Source of the DNA: CAJXSN01 sp947492235
Lineage (GTDB): Bacteria > Pseudomonadota > Alphaproteobacteria > Sphingomonadales > Sphingomonadaceae
NCBI RefSeq assembly: GCF_042492175.1
Contig: NZ_CP170453.1
Span: 2,108,001-2,172,000, forward strand
Direction of reading: 5' to 3'
DNA: 64,000 nt
Below, piece after piece: positions 34,512 through 43,653 of the stretch. The notes beneath the pieces were generated by a model. It made no database searches, was not told where the DNA came from, and was given only the letters and a program-made list of their open reading frames with translations. A program made the translations under genes and the position numbers. Within the stretch, counting starts at the first letter, position 1, and each line of letters starts with the position of its first letter.

Positions 34512-35447
34512 TCAATGCGTCTGCTTATCGGTGACCTTCGGTGCGCTGTAGCGGATAGGTTCGACATTGAATTTGAAAGGGCGGACCGGGTGGCCGAGGC
34601 ATTGCTCAAGGCGCGTCTCGATCATCTCGCGTGCCTTGGCGGCGATGGCTTTGCGCCCGCGATGGTCTTCCGGGCTGAACGGATCGAGATAATGCAGGTT
34701 GAGATCGAACGTGCCCTTGCGGCTGAGCACGCGTTTGAAATTGTTGACCCCGCCTTCATTGTCGATCCAACCAAGCCATTCCGCGACCGGGCCATAATCG
34801 ATCACCACCGGCTGGACCATCACGCCCGGCGGAGGCGGCTCCAGCACGCTGAGCATGCTGGACTTGAACGGCAGGAGCGAATGACCGTCGGTGGTCGTGC
34901 CTTCGGGGAAAACGGTGACGGACCAATTGTCCATCAGAGCCTCGCGCAGGGCGTTGATCTGCTCGGCCACGCCGAGTCGATTCTCGCGTTTCACGAAGAC
35001 CGTGCGGTTCAGGCTGCACAGCCAGCCGATCACCGGCACTTCGCTGAGTTCCTGCTTGGCGACAAAGGCCGTGCCGCTCGCCCCCGCCAGCGAGAGGATA
35101 TCGAGCCAGGACACGTGGTTCGATATGAAGAACACGTCGCGCCGCAGCGGTGTGCCGTGCACCTTCACCTTTGCGCCGGAAATGCGCGCCGCTGTTCCCA
35201 GAAACCACATCGGGAAGGGCGAGCCGTATTTGAACAGGCGGTAGGCGTAATGTAGCGGAACGAAGACGAACATCGACAGGACGATCAGCGTCAGCCGGGT
35301 GACGAACCGCACCCATTCCATGAAGTTCAGCGGCGTGGGCACGCCCTTGGCTGCGGCCGCCCGGTGGCGCCATTCGTGGCCGAGCGGGTCTTTGCGCGAA
35401 TCGTAGCCCGCATCGGGCCGCGCCGTAGAATCGGTCTCAGTCGTCAC
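34512..35447 (-). CDS. plsC: 1-acyl-sn-glycerol-3-phosphate acyltransferase
   Basis: A product of 311 residues from a GTG that overlaps the fur 3' end by 11 bases. It transfers an acyl chain to lysophosphatidic acid at the inner membrane. A hydrophobic segment near the N-terminus (LTLIVLSMFVFVPLHYAY) precedes the HxxxxD motif NHVSWLD. RTVFVKRENR and the substrate motif VFPEGTTTDG follow. The frame is open further upstream inside fur, but that part would be antifunctional overlap. The C-terminal extension (KVTDKQTH) is charged. It belongs to the fur-plsC-miaB run and may be iron- or manganese-responsive through the upstream gene's promoter. Confidence 0.9.
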   Translation of the reverse strand: MTTETDSTARPDAGYDSRKDPLGHEWRHRAAAAKGVPTPLNFMEWVRFVTRLTLIVLSMFVFVPLHYAYRLFKYGSPFPMWFLGTAARISGAKVKVHGTPLRRDVFFISNHVSWLDILSLAGASGTAFVAKQELSEVPVIGWLCSLNRTVFVKRENRLGVAEQINALREALMDNWSVTVFPEGTTTDGHSLLPFKSSMLSVLEPPPPGVMVQPVVIDYGPVAEWLGWIDNEGGVNNFKRVLSRKGTFDLNLHYLDPFSPEDHRGRKAIAAKAREMIETRLEQCLGHPVRPFKFNVEPIRYSAPKVTDKQTH

Positions 35448-35859
35448 GTTCGAGACGGACGCCGTAAAGTTCCATCCGGTGATCGACGAGGCGATAGCCC
35501 AGTTTCTCGGCGATCTGTTTCTGCAATGCTTCGAGCTCCGGATCGACAAATTCGACCACATTGCCGGTTTCGACATCAATCAGATGGTCATGATGCGCCT
35601 CGGGTGCGGGCTCGTAACGGGCGCGTCCATCGCCGAAATCGTGGCGGTCGAGGATGCCTGCCTCTTCGAACAGTCGGACGGTGCGATAGACCGTGGCGAT
35701 GCTGATCTTGGGATCGATCGCGCTCGCCCGGCTGTGCAGCAATTCCACATCGGGATGATCGTCGCTATCGGACAGGACGCGCGCGATGACGCGCCTCTGC
35801 TCGGTAATGCGCAGACCCTTATCGGCACACAATTGCTCAAGATCGATGCGGTCGGGCAA
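35437..35859 (-). CDS. fur: Fur-family metal-responsive regulator
   Basis: A product of 140 residues. A winged HTH (KGLRITEQRRVIARVL, then ISIATVYRTVRLFEEAGIL) is followed by the dimerisation domain with HHDHLIDVETGNVVEF and a late LVDHRMELYG. The protein has a single cysteine (Leu-Cys-Ala near residue 11). It lacks the CxxC structural zinc motif of E. coli Fur. This cysteine-poor HHDHLID form is typical of alphaproteobacterial Fur/Mur proteins, of which several sense manganese. I therefore keep fur as a family symbol only. It is the first gene of the plsC-miaB-phoH-ybeY-corC run. Confidence 0.88.
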   Translation of the reverse strand: MPDRIDLEQLCADKGLRITEQRRVIARVLSDSDDHPDVELLHSRASAIDPKISIATVYRTVRLFEEAGILDRHDFGDGRARYEPAPEAHHDHLIDVETGNVVEFVDPELEALQKQIAEKLGYRLVDHRMELYGVRLERDD

Positions 35860-35885
35860 GAAACTCTCTCTGGTTGTCAGGGCGG

Positions 35886-35920
35886 CAAAAACGAAAGACG
35901 CCCCGACCCTTAACGGGGCG
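35886..35920 (-). terminator. Rho-independent terminator of the MucR-family gene
   Basis: On the minus strand a 7-bp GC stem (35920-35914 with 35905-35899) and an 8-base loop are followed by TCTTTCGTTTTT. It sits downstream of the MucR-family stop and upstream of the fur start, so it separates the two transcription units. fur must have a promoter in or just after it. Confidence 0.75.
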
Positions 35921-35993
35921 GAGCGCCTCTCTCAACCTAATGTGCATAACGAGCGAGCTGTCATCACCCGATCAGGCACAGGTATTAGTTGGC

Positions 35994-36431
35994 TCAGGCC
36001 TTCTTCTGGCGGCCGCGCTTCTGTCCCGGCTTGCGGCCAAGGCCGATTTTCTTGGCCAGATCGCGGCGGGTCTCGGCGTAATCCGGGGCGACCATGGGAT
36101 AGTCTGCCGACAGACCCCAGCGCGCACGATATTCGTCGATGGTCAGACCATGTTCGGTCATCAAATGACGCTTCAGCATCTTCATCTTCTTGCCGCAGTC
36201 GAGACAGACGAGATGGTCTTTCTTCTGCGAGGCGCGGATGGAAACGGCCGGCTCTGGCGTCTCTTCCTGCGCTTCCGCGCCGCCTTCGAGGCCGGCAAGC
36301 GCGGCGTGGACTGTGGTAATCAATACCGGCACATCTTCTACATCGACATTGTTGTTGCTGACATGGGCAGCAACGATGTCGGAAGTGAGGGTGATGAGGG
36401 TTTCAGACATATCGAATTCGATAGCGTCCAT
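35994..36431 (-). CDS. MucR/Ros-family transcriptional regulator
   Basis: A product of 145 residues. The C2H2-like zinc finger is CLDCGKKMKMLKRHLMTEHG, followed by LTIDEYRARWGLSADYPMVAPDYAETRR, the Ros/MucR signature. The N-terminal half (IVAAHVSNNNVDVEDVPVLI) matches the oligomerisation region. MucR proteins are alphaproteobacterial H-NS-like silencers that bind AT-rich DNA. The ATG at 36431 gives MDAIEFDMSETLI; a second ATG seven codons later is possible. The C-terminus is very basic (RKPGQKRGRQKKA). It is a monocistronic unit with its own terminator. Confidence 0.93.
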   Translation of the reverse strand: MDAIEFDMSETLITLTSDIVAAHVSNNNVDVEDVPVLITTVHAALAGLEGGAEAQEETPEPAVSIRASQKKDHLVCLDCGKKMKMLKRHLMTEHGLTIDEYRARWGLSADYPMVAPDYAETRRDLAKKIGLGRKPGQKRGRQKKA

Positions 36432-36589
36432 GGTTCTTTCCTTTTTGCGATCGACTTTTGTTTTTATTAGAGCACCGGCTATTGTCCGTGCGCTCCGGCT
36501 TCGGCCCATGATACAAATGGCGCTCGGTTGCAATATGCGCGCCTTTCATACCAACTGTTTAACAGTCGATTTCCATTGGATTGTGTGCG

Positions 36590-37045
36590 CTACAGAGTCT
36601 TGGCGAAAGTAATCGCGTCCAGCCTGCTGCCATCCGCCACCTTATAATAGGCTTTGCGTCTTCCGATTGGTTTGTATCCGACCGCGCGATACAGGCTGGC
36701 AGCGGGATTGTTCTCGCGCATTTCGAGGAACATTCGCTCCGCTCCGCGTTCCCGCGCACTTTCGGCAATAAGTAGAAGTAACCGTTTGCCAAGGCCCGCT
36801 TTTCTGTGGTCAGGCAGCACGGCAATGAGGAGCAGTTCTTCTTCTCCCGGGGCCGCCCGGGTCATCGCGAAGCACACCGCCGGAGTGGTCTCCGTGGGCG
36901 CCGATCCGTCAGCGCTCAGCATGGCGATATGCGTGCCGGGCATATCGAGAGAGGATGCGATCTGCGCCCTGTTCCATGCCTCGCCCCAAGCGGGATCGAA
37001 ACTGGCGGCCATGATGTGCATGATCGTGTCGAGTGGATCGATCAT
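36590..37045 (-). CDS. rimI: GNAT N-acetyltransferase, RimI-like
   Basis: A product of 151 residues of the GNAT fold. ELLLIAVLPDHRKAGLGKRLL carries the acetyl-CoA pyrophosphate loop (here Rx(K)xGLGKRLL), and MFLEMRENNPAASLYRAVGYKPIGRRKAYYK is the RimI/ribosomal-protein acetyltransferase motif. Its start overlaps the tsaB stop by four bases, an arrangement widely conserved. RimI in E. coli acetylates ribosomal protein S18, and the target here is inferred from context. Confidence 0.9.
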   Translation of the reverse strand: MIDPLDTIMHIMAASFDPAWGEAWNRAQIASSLDMPGTHIAMLSADGSAPTETTPAVCFAMTRAAPGEEELLLIAVLPDHRKAGLGKRLLLLIAESARERGAERMFLEMRENNPAASLYRAVGYKPIGRRKAYYKVADGSRLDAITFAKTL

Positions 37046-37740
37046 TGGGTTGGCTTCTGCGGTTGGGATGCGGGCGTGTTGGCAGGTTTTGCATCGGGTG
37101 CGCGTCCATAGAGCGGCGTCAGGTCATCGGTCAGTGTGTTATGGTGAAGAAAAGGAAAGTGCCGAGCGTCGGCAGAAATTTCGATGACCTCTCGCCCGTC
37201 CTCCAGCAATTGCGCGAGTGCCGCTGCGCGGTTGCCGGCAATGACCGGGTGGCGGCAGGCTTTGGCCGCTTCGGGGTAGGGCAATGACTGCACAAGGTCC
37301 TGCGCTCCGCCGTGACCATCGAAATTCTGGATGAACCACTGCGAGTGTCCGCCTTCCATGCAGACGGTGACAGGGCGGCTTCCCGATTGCGCTCCGGCTG
37401 CGATCAGGGCGAGGGTTGGGTAGCCGGTGACGCGCGCACCCCAAGCGATGCCCAATGCCCGGGCCGCTGCGATCCCGATCCGCACGCCGGTAAAGCTGCC
37501 GGGGCCAAGCGAGACACAAATATGTCCCGCGCGGCCTTTCTCCGGCAATTCGGCGATCATCGGGATCAGCCGTTCGGCATGGCCGCGCCCCAGCACCTCA
37601 TGCCGCGCATCGACCAGGCGCAGTGTGTCGCCTTCGAACAAAGCGACCGAGCACGCTTCGGTAGCGCATTCGATCACCAGCGTTCTGTTAAGGGGGGCAG
37701 GGGCAGCGGTCGGCATGGGGAGGCCAGATGCCTCACCCAT
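37042..37740 (-). CDS. tsaB: tRNA threonylcarbamoyladenosine biosynthesis protein TsaB
   Basis: A product of 232 residues. TsaB is the non-catalytic partner of TsaD in t6A37 synthesis. The ASKHA-type start TLVIECATEACSVAL, LGRGHAERLIPMIAEL and VSLGPGSFTGVRIGIAAARAL are diagnostic. An ATG eight codons downstream (37716) would give a start closer to the family norm. It is coupled to rimI and lies downstream of nfu and a nitroreductase gene on the same strand. Confidence 0.93.
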   Translation of the reverse strand: MGEASGLPMPTAAPAPLNRTLVIECATEACSVALFEGDTLRLVDARHEVLGRGHAERLIPMIAELPEKGRAGHICVSLGPGSFTGVRIGIAAARALGIAWGARVTGYPTLALIAAGAQSGSRPVTVCMEGGHSQWFIQNFDGHGGAQDLVQSLPYPEAAKACRHPVIAGNRAAALAQLLEDGREVIEISADARHFPFLHHNTLTDDLTPLYGRAPDAKPANTPASQPQKPTQ

Positions 37741-37771
37741 GCGTTTCGCTCAAGGTTTCAGGTGCGAAACC

Positions 37772-38380
37772 TCAGACGACTGTGTTGAACTTCGCAAAAT
37801 CGGGACGCGGGCTGCGGTCGAAAATCGTAGTCTTGTCGCCATAGCCGATGGAGCAAATCCAGTCGGCCTTCACGCGAGGTTGATCGGCGAAGAATTCCTT
37901 CGTCACGCCGTCCAGATCGACGCCCGACATAGGTCCGCAATCGAGCCCGATCGAACGCGCGGCCAGGATGAGGTAAGCACCCTGCAAAGCCGAGTTACGA
38001 AACGCGCCTTCCTTGCGGCCTTCTTCGTCGCCCTCGAACCAGCTTTTGGCGTCGGTATGGGGGAACAGCCAGGGCAGTTCCTCGTGGAAATCGATGTCGT
38101 AGCCGATGATGACGGTGACCGGTGCGGCGCGCACTTTGTCTTTGTTACCGTCGGAGGCCAGCTCGGCCAGTCTGTCCTTTTGCTCGTGACTGGTGACCCA
38201 CACAAACCGGCCCGGCTGCATATTCGCAGAGGTGGGGGCCATCTTCATCAGGTCATAGATCGCTTCGATCTGGTCCTGCGAAACAGGTTTATCAAGCCAG
38301 CCATTATAGGTCCGTGCATCGCGGAAAATCTGGTCGAGAGCTTCGCCTGGCAGGACGTTGTCGTGATATTGCTTGGTCAT
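37772..38380 (-). CDS. Nitroreductase, malonic semialdehyde reductase (RutE)-like
   Basis: A product of 202 residues from the ATG at 38380. LDQIFRDARTYNGWLDKPVS and MKMAPTSANMQPGRFVWV match the RutE/HadB branch of FMN nitroreductases, with LQGAYLILAARSIGLDCGPMSGVD near the C-terminus. RutE reduces malonic semialdehyde in pyrimidine catabolism, but no other rut genes are nearby, so the role here is open. It has 19 bases to nfu upstream and 31 to tsaB downstream, so it is probably co-transcribed with both. Confidence 0.88.
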   Translation of the reverse strand: MTKQYHDNVLPGEALDQIFRDARTYNGWLDKPVSQDQIEAIYDLMKMAPTSANMQPGRFVWVTSHEQKDRLAELASDGNKDKVRAAPVTVIIGYDIDFHEELPWLFPHTDAKSWFEGDEEGRKEGAFRNSALQGAYLILAARSIGLDCGPMSGVDLDGVTKEFFADQPRVKADWICSIGYGDKTTIFDRSPRPDFAKFNTVV

Positions 38381-38399
38381 TGGAACTCCGCTGAGAAAT

Positions 38400-38981
38400 T
38401 TATGCTGCGCGGACTTCAACGACCTCCGGCACATAATGTTTCAGCAAACCTTCGATGCCGTGCTTCAGCGTGGCGGTGGAGCTGGGGCATCCGGCGCAGG
38501 CGCCCTGCATGCCCAGATAGACGATCCCATCCTTAAACCCGCGATAGGCAATGTCGCCACCGTCGCTGGCCACAGCAGGGCGCACGCGGGTTTCCAGCAG
38601 CTCGTGGATCTGCGCGACGATATCTGCATTGGCCGGATCATCTTCGACCACCATCGCATCTTCTTCAGGCGGCACCGAAATACCGCCTGCGGTGCCTGCA
38701 GCAAACAGCGGCGCATGGCTGACGAAATGGTCGAGCAGGATCGCCACGATCTGCGGCTTGAGTTCGGTCCAGTTGACGCCCGGCGCGGCGGAGACCGAGA
38801 CGAAATCGCCGCCGAACATCACATTGGTCACTTCGCCGGTATCGAAGATTGCCTGCGCCAGCGGGCTAGCCTCGGCTGCCTCGGGCGAAGTAAACTCGCG
38901 GGTACCGGCCTCCATCACCTGCTGCTGTGGCAGGAACTTGAGCGTGGAGGGATTGGGCGTGGTCTCGGTTTCGATGAACAT
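38400..38981 (-). CDS. NifU-family Fe-S carrier (NfuA/Nfu-type)
   Basis: A product of 193 residues. The N-terminal Nfu_N/scaffold domain starts MFIETETTPNPSTLKFLP, and the C-terminal NifU-like domain has GMQGACAGCPSSTATLKHGIE with the CxxC that holds a [4Fe-4S] cluster for delivery to target proteins. This two-domain layout is the usual alphaproteobacterial and mitochondrial NFU form. It is the first gene of the nfu-nitroreductase-tsaB-rimI run and divergent from the M16 peptidase gene. Confidence 0.94.
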   Translation of the reverse strand: MFIETETTPNPSTLKFLPQQQVMEAGTREFTSPEAAEASPLAQAIFDTGEVTNVMFGGDFVSVSAAPGVNWTELKPQIVAILLDHFVSHAPLFAAGTAGGISVPPEEDAMVVEDDPANADIVAQIHELLETRVRPAVASDGGDIAYRGFKDGIVYLGMQGACAGCPSSTATLKHGIEGLLKHYVPEVVEVRAA

Positions 38982-39061
38982 GCACCAAATGTAGGGGCGG
39001 CAGGGGCGAGGGACAAGCTATTCACTCGTGCTTCACCCCTTTGCTGTCTATACCTGTGTCT

Positions 39062-42013
39062 ATGAGCTTCCTTTTGCGCGCCGCACGGCCCTTTGCTTTC
39101 GTTCTGCCTGTCACACTTCTGGCGTCACCCATGATGGCGCAAGATGTGGCTGCATCGCCTGTTCCCGCGCCTCAGGCCGCGCAGGGGGAAAACGAGGTTC
39201 CGTGGCTCTATCAAGGCAGCGATGTGCCCGTCGACCGCGAATGGCTGTTCGGCGATATGAATAACGGCCTGCGCTATGCCGTGCGCAGCAACGGGGTGCC
39301 GCCCGATCAGGTGAGCATCCGTATCCGTATTGACGCCGGGTCCTTGCACGAACGGGATGACGAGCAAGGCTTTGCCCATTTGCTGGAGCATCTGCTTTTC
39401 CGGGAGAGCAAATATCTCGGATTTGCCGAGGCAATTCCCACCTGGCAGCGGCTGGGCGCGACCTTTGGCAGCGACACCAATGCCGAAACCAGCCCAACGC
39501 ACACGGTTTATAAGCTGGACCTGCCCGGCGCGAGCCCGGCCAAGCTGGAAGAGAGCTTCAAGCTGCTTTCGGGCATGATCCGCGAGCCGGTGCTGCAGGC
39601 GCGCAATCTGGAAGCCGAAGTGCCCATCGTGCTGGCTGAGAAGCGCGAACGCGGCGGGGCGGGGCAGCGTGTGGCCGAAGCGACGCGCGAGACGTTTTTC
39701 GCCGGACAACGGCTGGCGACACGCTCGCCGATCGGTATCGAATCCACTTTGATCGGCGCGACGCCTGAAGCCGTGCAGGCTTTCCACAAGCGCTGGTATC
39801 GTCCCGAAAATGTGGTGATCTCCGTCGCGGGCGACGCGGATCGCGAAGTGTTCGCCGGACTGATCGAGAAGTATTTTGGTGACTGGCAAGGGGAGGGCGC
39901 GCCCGAACCTGCGCCCGATTTCGGCGACCCTGTGGCGCCCGAAGGCTCAACCGGTTCGCCGGCGGTGGGGGAGACCACCGTGCTCGTCGAACCCGATCTT
40001 CCGCGCTCTTTCACCTACACAATCGCGCGGCCGTGGCGGCCGGTGAACGACACGATCGTCTACAATGAAGGTCTGCTGATGGATGGCCTTGCACAGGCGC
40101 TCATCAACCGGCGTCTGGAAGCGCGCGCCCGCGGCGGCGGCTCCTATCTCTACGCACAGGTTCAGCAGGACGATGTCAGCCGCACATCCGATGCAACGTT
40201 CGTCTCCTTCGCCCCCTTGAGCGAGGACTGGAAAGCAGCGCTGGCGGATGTCCGATCGGTGATTGCCGATGCCACCACTACTGCGCCGAGCGAAGAAGAA
40301 ATCGCCCGCGAATATGCCGAGTTCGAGGTCGCGTTCGTGGCCATGGTTGCGGAGCAGGACGTCGCTCCCGGATCGCGGCTGGCGGACAACATCGTGCAGG
40401 CGGTCGATATCCGTGAGACCACGGCCTCGCCCGACACGGTGCTGAAGGTCTTCCGCGACATGAAACCGCGCGTCACGCCGGAAGCGGTTCTGGCCCGGAC
40501 CAAGGCGCTGTTCGCAGGGACTGTGCTGCGCTCGGTCTATGTAACACCATCGGTTGGCGAGGCAGACAGCGCGGCGGTGCAGACCGCACTGCTGATGGAT
40601 GCCGCTGCCGATAGCAGCGCGCGTCTGGCCGAGAACACGATCAGTTTCGACGATCTTCCCCCCTTGGGCGAACCGGGCGTGGTGGTGAGTTCGAAGGATC
40701 TGGGCGTGCTCGATATTGAGCGGATCGAGCTTTCCAACGGTGTTACCGCATTGCTGTGGCCCAATGATGCGGAGCCGGGCCGTGTGACCATGAAAGTCCG
40801 CTTCGGCGCAGGCTACCGCGCCTTCGATGCCGAGGACGCGCCCTATGTGGGCCTGGGCGAAATGGCGCTGGTCGGCAGTGGCTTCGGCAATGTCGGGCAG
40901 GAAGATCTGGACCGGCTGGCGACAGGCCGCAAGTTGGGCTTCGACTTCGCCATCGAGGACGCCGTGTTCTCCTTCTCCGCCCAGACGCGGGGCGAGGATC
41001 TGGCCGACCAGCTCTATCTGTTTGCGGCAAAACTGGGCGATCCGCGCTGGGATGCCAATCCGGTGAACCGCTCGCGCGCAGCCTCGCGGCTGGCCTATGA
41101 TACCTATTCCACCAGTCCCGGCGGATTGCTCGGCCGCGATCTGGAATATCTGCTGCGGGGGCGCGACCCGCGCTTCGCCACGCCCGATCCTGCTGCGCTG
41201 GAAGGCACATCTCCCGAAGGTTTCCGCGAGGTATGGGAGCCCCTGCTGAAGCAAGGCCCTATTGAGTTGCTGATTTTCGGCGAGTTCGACCGCGACGAAA
41301 CGGTCACAGCGCTGCGCACCACCTTCGGCGCCTTGCCCGAACGCGAGCCGATCCCGGCAGAGGTGGCGGCACGCGGCTCCGACTTCCCCGAAGCGGGCGA
41401 GACCACTGTGCTGCGCCATCGCGGTGACGCCAATCAGGCAGCTGCGGTTATCGCCTGGCCCAGCGGGGCTGGTGTTGCGGGCCTGCGCGAATCGCGCCAG
41501 CTCGAAATTCTGACATCGGTGTTCAACAACCGCCTGATGGACGAGATGCGCGAGCGGGCCGGGGCCAGCTATGCCCCGCAGGTTCGTTCCACCTGGCCCG
41601 TTGATATGGAGGAGGGCGGACGGATTATCGCGGTTGCCCAGCTGAAGCCGGAAGATGTCCCGACTTTCTTCACCGCTGCCGATAAGATCGCCGCCGATCT
41701 GGTGGCGAATCCGCCCGATGCTGACGAGCTGGCACGCGTGACAGAGCCGCTGCGCCAGTTGATCACGCGGGCCAGTACGGGCAATATGTTCTGGCTTTTC
41801 CAGCTGGAGGGTGCGAGCCGCGATGTCGAAAGGCTTCGCTCGCTCGGCACGCTGCTGACCGATTATTCGCGCACCACGCCCGAAGTAATGCAGGGCCTCG
41901 CCGCGAAATATTTCGGCGGCCGTGAAGGCTACCGGGTGGCCGCTATTCCGGAAGGACAGGATCTGGCCGAGGCAGGCAGCGCCTCAGCTGTAAGCGCTAC
42001 CTCCGGCAGGTAA
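39062..42013 (+). CDS. Exported M16-family zinc metallopeptidase
   Basis: A product of 983 residues. The signal peptide ends near MMAQD (about residue 27). The inverted zinc motif HLLEH lies at residues 106-110, and a downstream glutamate occurs in VPIVLAEKRERGG. The second M16 half (ERIELSNGVTALLWPND onward) lacks an HxxEH, as usual for the inactive half. The two-halves layout is that of pitrilysin-like enzymes. It is likely periplasmic, degrading short or unfolded peptides. The TTG at 39041 is in frame, but the ATG at 39062 directly starts the signal peptide. It is divergent from nfu. Confidence 0.92.
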   Translation: MSFLLRAARPFAFVLPVTLLASPMMAQDVAASPVPAPQAAQGENEVPWLYQGSDVPVDREWLFGDMNNGLRYAVRSNGVPPDQVSIRIRIDAGSLHERDDEQGFAHLLEHLLFRESKYLGFAEAIPTWQRLGATFGSDTNAETSPTHTVYKLDLPGASPAKLEESFKLLSGMIREPVLQARNLEAEVPIVLAEKRERGGAGQRVAEATRETFFAGQRLATRSPIGIESTLIGATPEAVQAFHKRWYRPENVVISVAGDADREVFAGLIEKYFGDWQGEGAPEPAPDFGDPVAPEGSTGSPAVGETTVLVEPDLPRSFTYTIARPWRPVNDTIVYNEGLLMDGLAQALINRRLEARARGGGSYLYAQVQQDDVSRTSDATFVSFAPLSEDWKAALADVRSVIADATTTAPSEEEIAREYAEFEVAFVAMVAEQDVAPGSRLADNIVQAVDIRETTASPDTVLKVFRDMKPRVTPEAVLARTKALFAGTVLRSVYVTPSVGEADSAAVQTALLMDAAADSSARLAENTISFDDLPPLGEPGVVVSSKDLGVLDIERIELSNGVTALLWPNDAEPGRVTMKVRFGAGYRAFDAEDAPYVGLGEMALVGSGFGNVGQEDLDRLATGRKLGFDFAIEDAVFSFSAQTRGEDLADQLYLFAAKLGDPRWDANPVNRSRAASRLAYDTYSTSPGGLLGRDLEYLLRGRDPRFATPDPAALEGTSPEGFREVWEPLLKQGPIELLIFGEFDRDETVTALRTTFGALPEREPIPAEVAARGSDFPEAGETTVLRHRGDANQAAAVIAWPSGAGVAGLRESRQLEILTSVFNNRLMDEMRERAGASYAPQVRSTWPVDMEEGGRIIAVAQLKPEDVPTFFTAADKIAADLVANPPDADELARVTEPLRQLITRASTGNMFWLFQLEGASRDVERLRSLGTLLTDYSRTTPEVMQGLAAKYFGGREGYRVAAIPEGQDLAEAGSASAVSATSGR

Positions 42014-42142
42014 GCTGATGCTTCTTGGGTCTGGCCTACAGTCCGTAGCCAGATAAGCCGCCGCTAAACCATTCCTTCGCTTGCCCTATCGGGGGCGGGG
42101 GCGGTAATGCTGCGATTGCACACAAGACAAGATTGGCAGACA

Positions 42143-43516
42143 ATGGCGCAGAATTGGTCCCCCGACAGCTGGAAATCGCACGAGGCACGGCATCTTCCCA
42201 AATATGAAGATGCCGACGCTTTGGCCGCAGCCGAGGCGACGCTGAAGGATTATCCACCGCTGGTCTTTGCCGGTGAAGCGCGCGCGCTGAAGAACGATCT
42301 GGCTGAGGTGGCTGCGGGTGAGGCGTTTCTGCTGCAAGGCGGCGATTGCGCGGAAAGCTTTGCCGAATTTCACCCCAACAATATCCGCGATACCTTCCGC
42401 GTGATCCTGCAGATGGCGGTGGTGCTGACCTTTGCGGGCAAACTGCCGGTGGTGAAGGTTGGGCGCATGGCGGGGCAGTTCGCCAAGCCGCGCAGTTCGG
42501 ATACGGAAACGCAGGGGTCTGTGACGTTGCCGAGCTATTTCGGCGATAACGTTAACGGCATCGAGTTCGATCCGGCCCGGCGCCGCAACGATCCCGAGCG
42601 GATGGTCAAGGCATATCTGCAATCGGCAAGCACACTGAACCTGCTGCGGGCCTTTGCAGGCGGTGGCTATGCCAATCTGCGTCAGGTCCACCAGTGGACG
42701 CTCGATTTCATGGGCCGCTCCCCCTGGGCCGACCGGTTTGCCGAGACAGCCGACCGGATTTCGGAGTCGCTCGATTTCATGGAAGCCTGCGGGATCGATC
42801 CGGCCACCGTGCCGCAGCTGCAGGGCACCAGTTTCTACACCAGCCACGAGGCGCTGCTGCTGCCTTACGAGCAGGCGATGGCGCGGCGCGATTCGCTGAC
42901 CGGCGACTGGTACGATTGCAGCGCGCATATGCTGTGGATCGGCGACCGGACGCGGTTCGAGGGCAGTGCGCATATCGAATTCGCGCGCGGCGTGGGCAAT
43001 CCGCTGGGAATGAAATGCGGCCCTTCGCTGGAGCCCGACGACCTGCTGAAATTGCTCGACACGCTCAACCCTGCGCGCGAGCCGGGTCGCATCACGCTGA
43101 TCAGCCGCTTCGGACACGATAAGGTGGAGGCCGGCCTCCCGCGCCTCGTGCGCGCTGTGCAGCGTGAAGGGCATCCGGTGGTCTGGAGCTGCGACCCGAT
43201 GCACGGCAATGTGGTGAAGGCGGACAGCGGCTACAAAACGCGGCCCTTCGACCGGATACAGGCAGAAGTGCGCGGCTTCTTCGCCGTCCACCGCGCGGAA
43301 GGCACCCATGCTGGCGGTATCCATCTGGAAATGACCGGGCAGGATGTGACCGAATGCGTCGGCGGAGCCGTGGCAATCACAGATGCCGGTTTGAACGACC
43401 GCTATCACACGCATTGCGACCCGCGCCTCAACGCGGCGCAGTCGATCGAACTGGCATTCAGCATTGCCGACATGCTCAAGATGGCGGCGAGCGAAGCGCA
43501 GGCCGACGCCGCCTGA
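42143..43516 (+). CDS. Class II 3-deoxy-7-phosphoheptulonate (DAHP) synthase
   Basis: A product of 457 residues catalysing the first step of the shikimate pathway, from phosphoenolpyruvate and erythrose 4-phosphate. Plant/Mycobacterium-type class II motifs are visible: LLQGGDCAESF, KVGRMAGQFAKPRS, SHEALLLPYEQAM, SAHMLWIGDRT, WSCDPMHGN and HLEMTGQDVTECVGG. Key residues for Mn and substrate binding (Cys, His, Glu, Asp) appear intact. The ATG at 42143 gives MAQNWSPDSWKS, the standard start. A weak stem-loop (CACTG/CAGTG) follows the stop. It has no aro-gene neighbours. Confidence 0.95.
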   Translation: MAQNWSPDSWKSHEARHLPKYEDADALAAAEATLKDYPPLVFAGEARALKNDLAEVAAGEAFLLQGGDCAESFAEFHPNNIRDTFRVILQMAVVLTFAGKLPVVKVGRMAGQFAKPRSSDTETQGSVTLPSYFGDNVNGIEFDPARRRNDPERMVKAYLQSASTLNLLRAFAGGGYANLRQVHQWTLDFMGRSPWADRFAETADRISESLDFMEACGIDPATVPQLQGTSFYTSHEALLLPYEQAMARRDSLTGDWYDCSAHMLWIGDRTRFEGSAHIEFARGVGNPLGMKCGPSLEPDDLLKLLDTLNPAREPGRITLISRFGHDKVEAGLPRLVRAVQREGHPVVWSCDPMHGNVVKADSGYKTRPFDRIQAEVRGFFAVHRAEGTHAGGIHLEMTGQDVTECVGGAVAITDAGLNDRYHTHCDPRLNAAQSIELAFSIADMLKMAASEAQADAA

Positions 43517-43653
43517 GCACTGGAAAAGCAGTGGCTTAAAGCACGTTTCTCGCAAGTGGGGCGGGCAGGGGATGCATCCTTAGGCCCCCTTTCCTTATCG
43601 GGCAGGCTCGTTCATGGTTGTGCCTCGACCGGTCGCCGATGAAGGGTCTAGCG

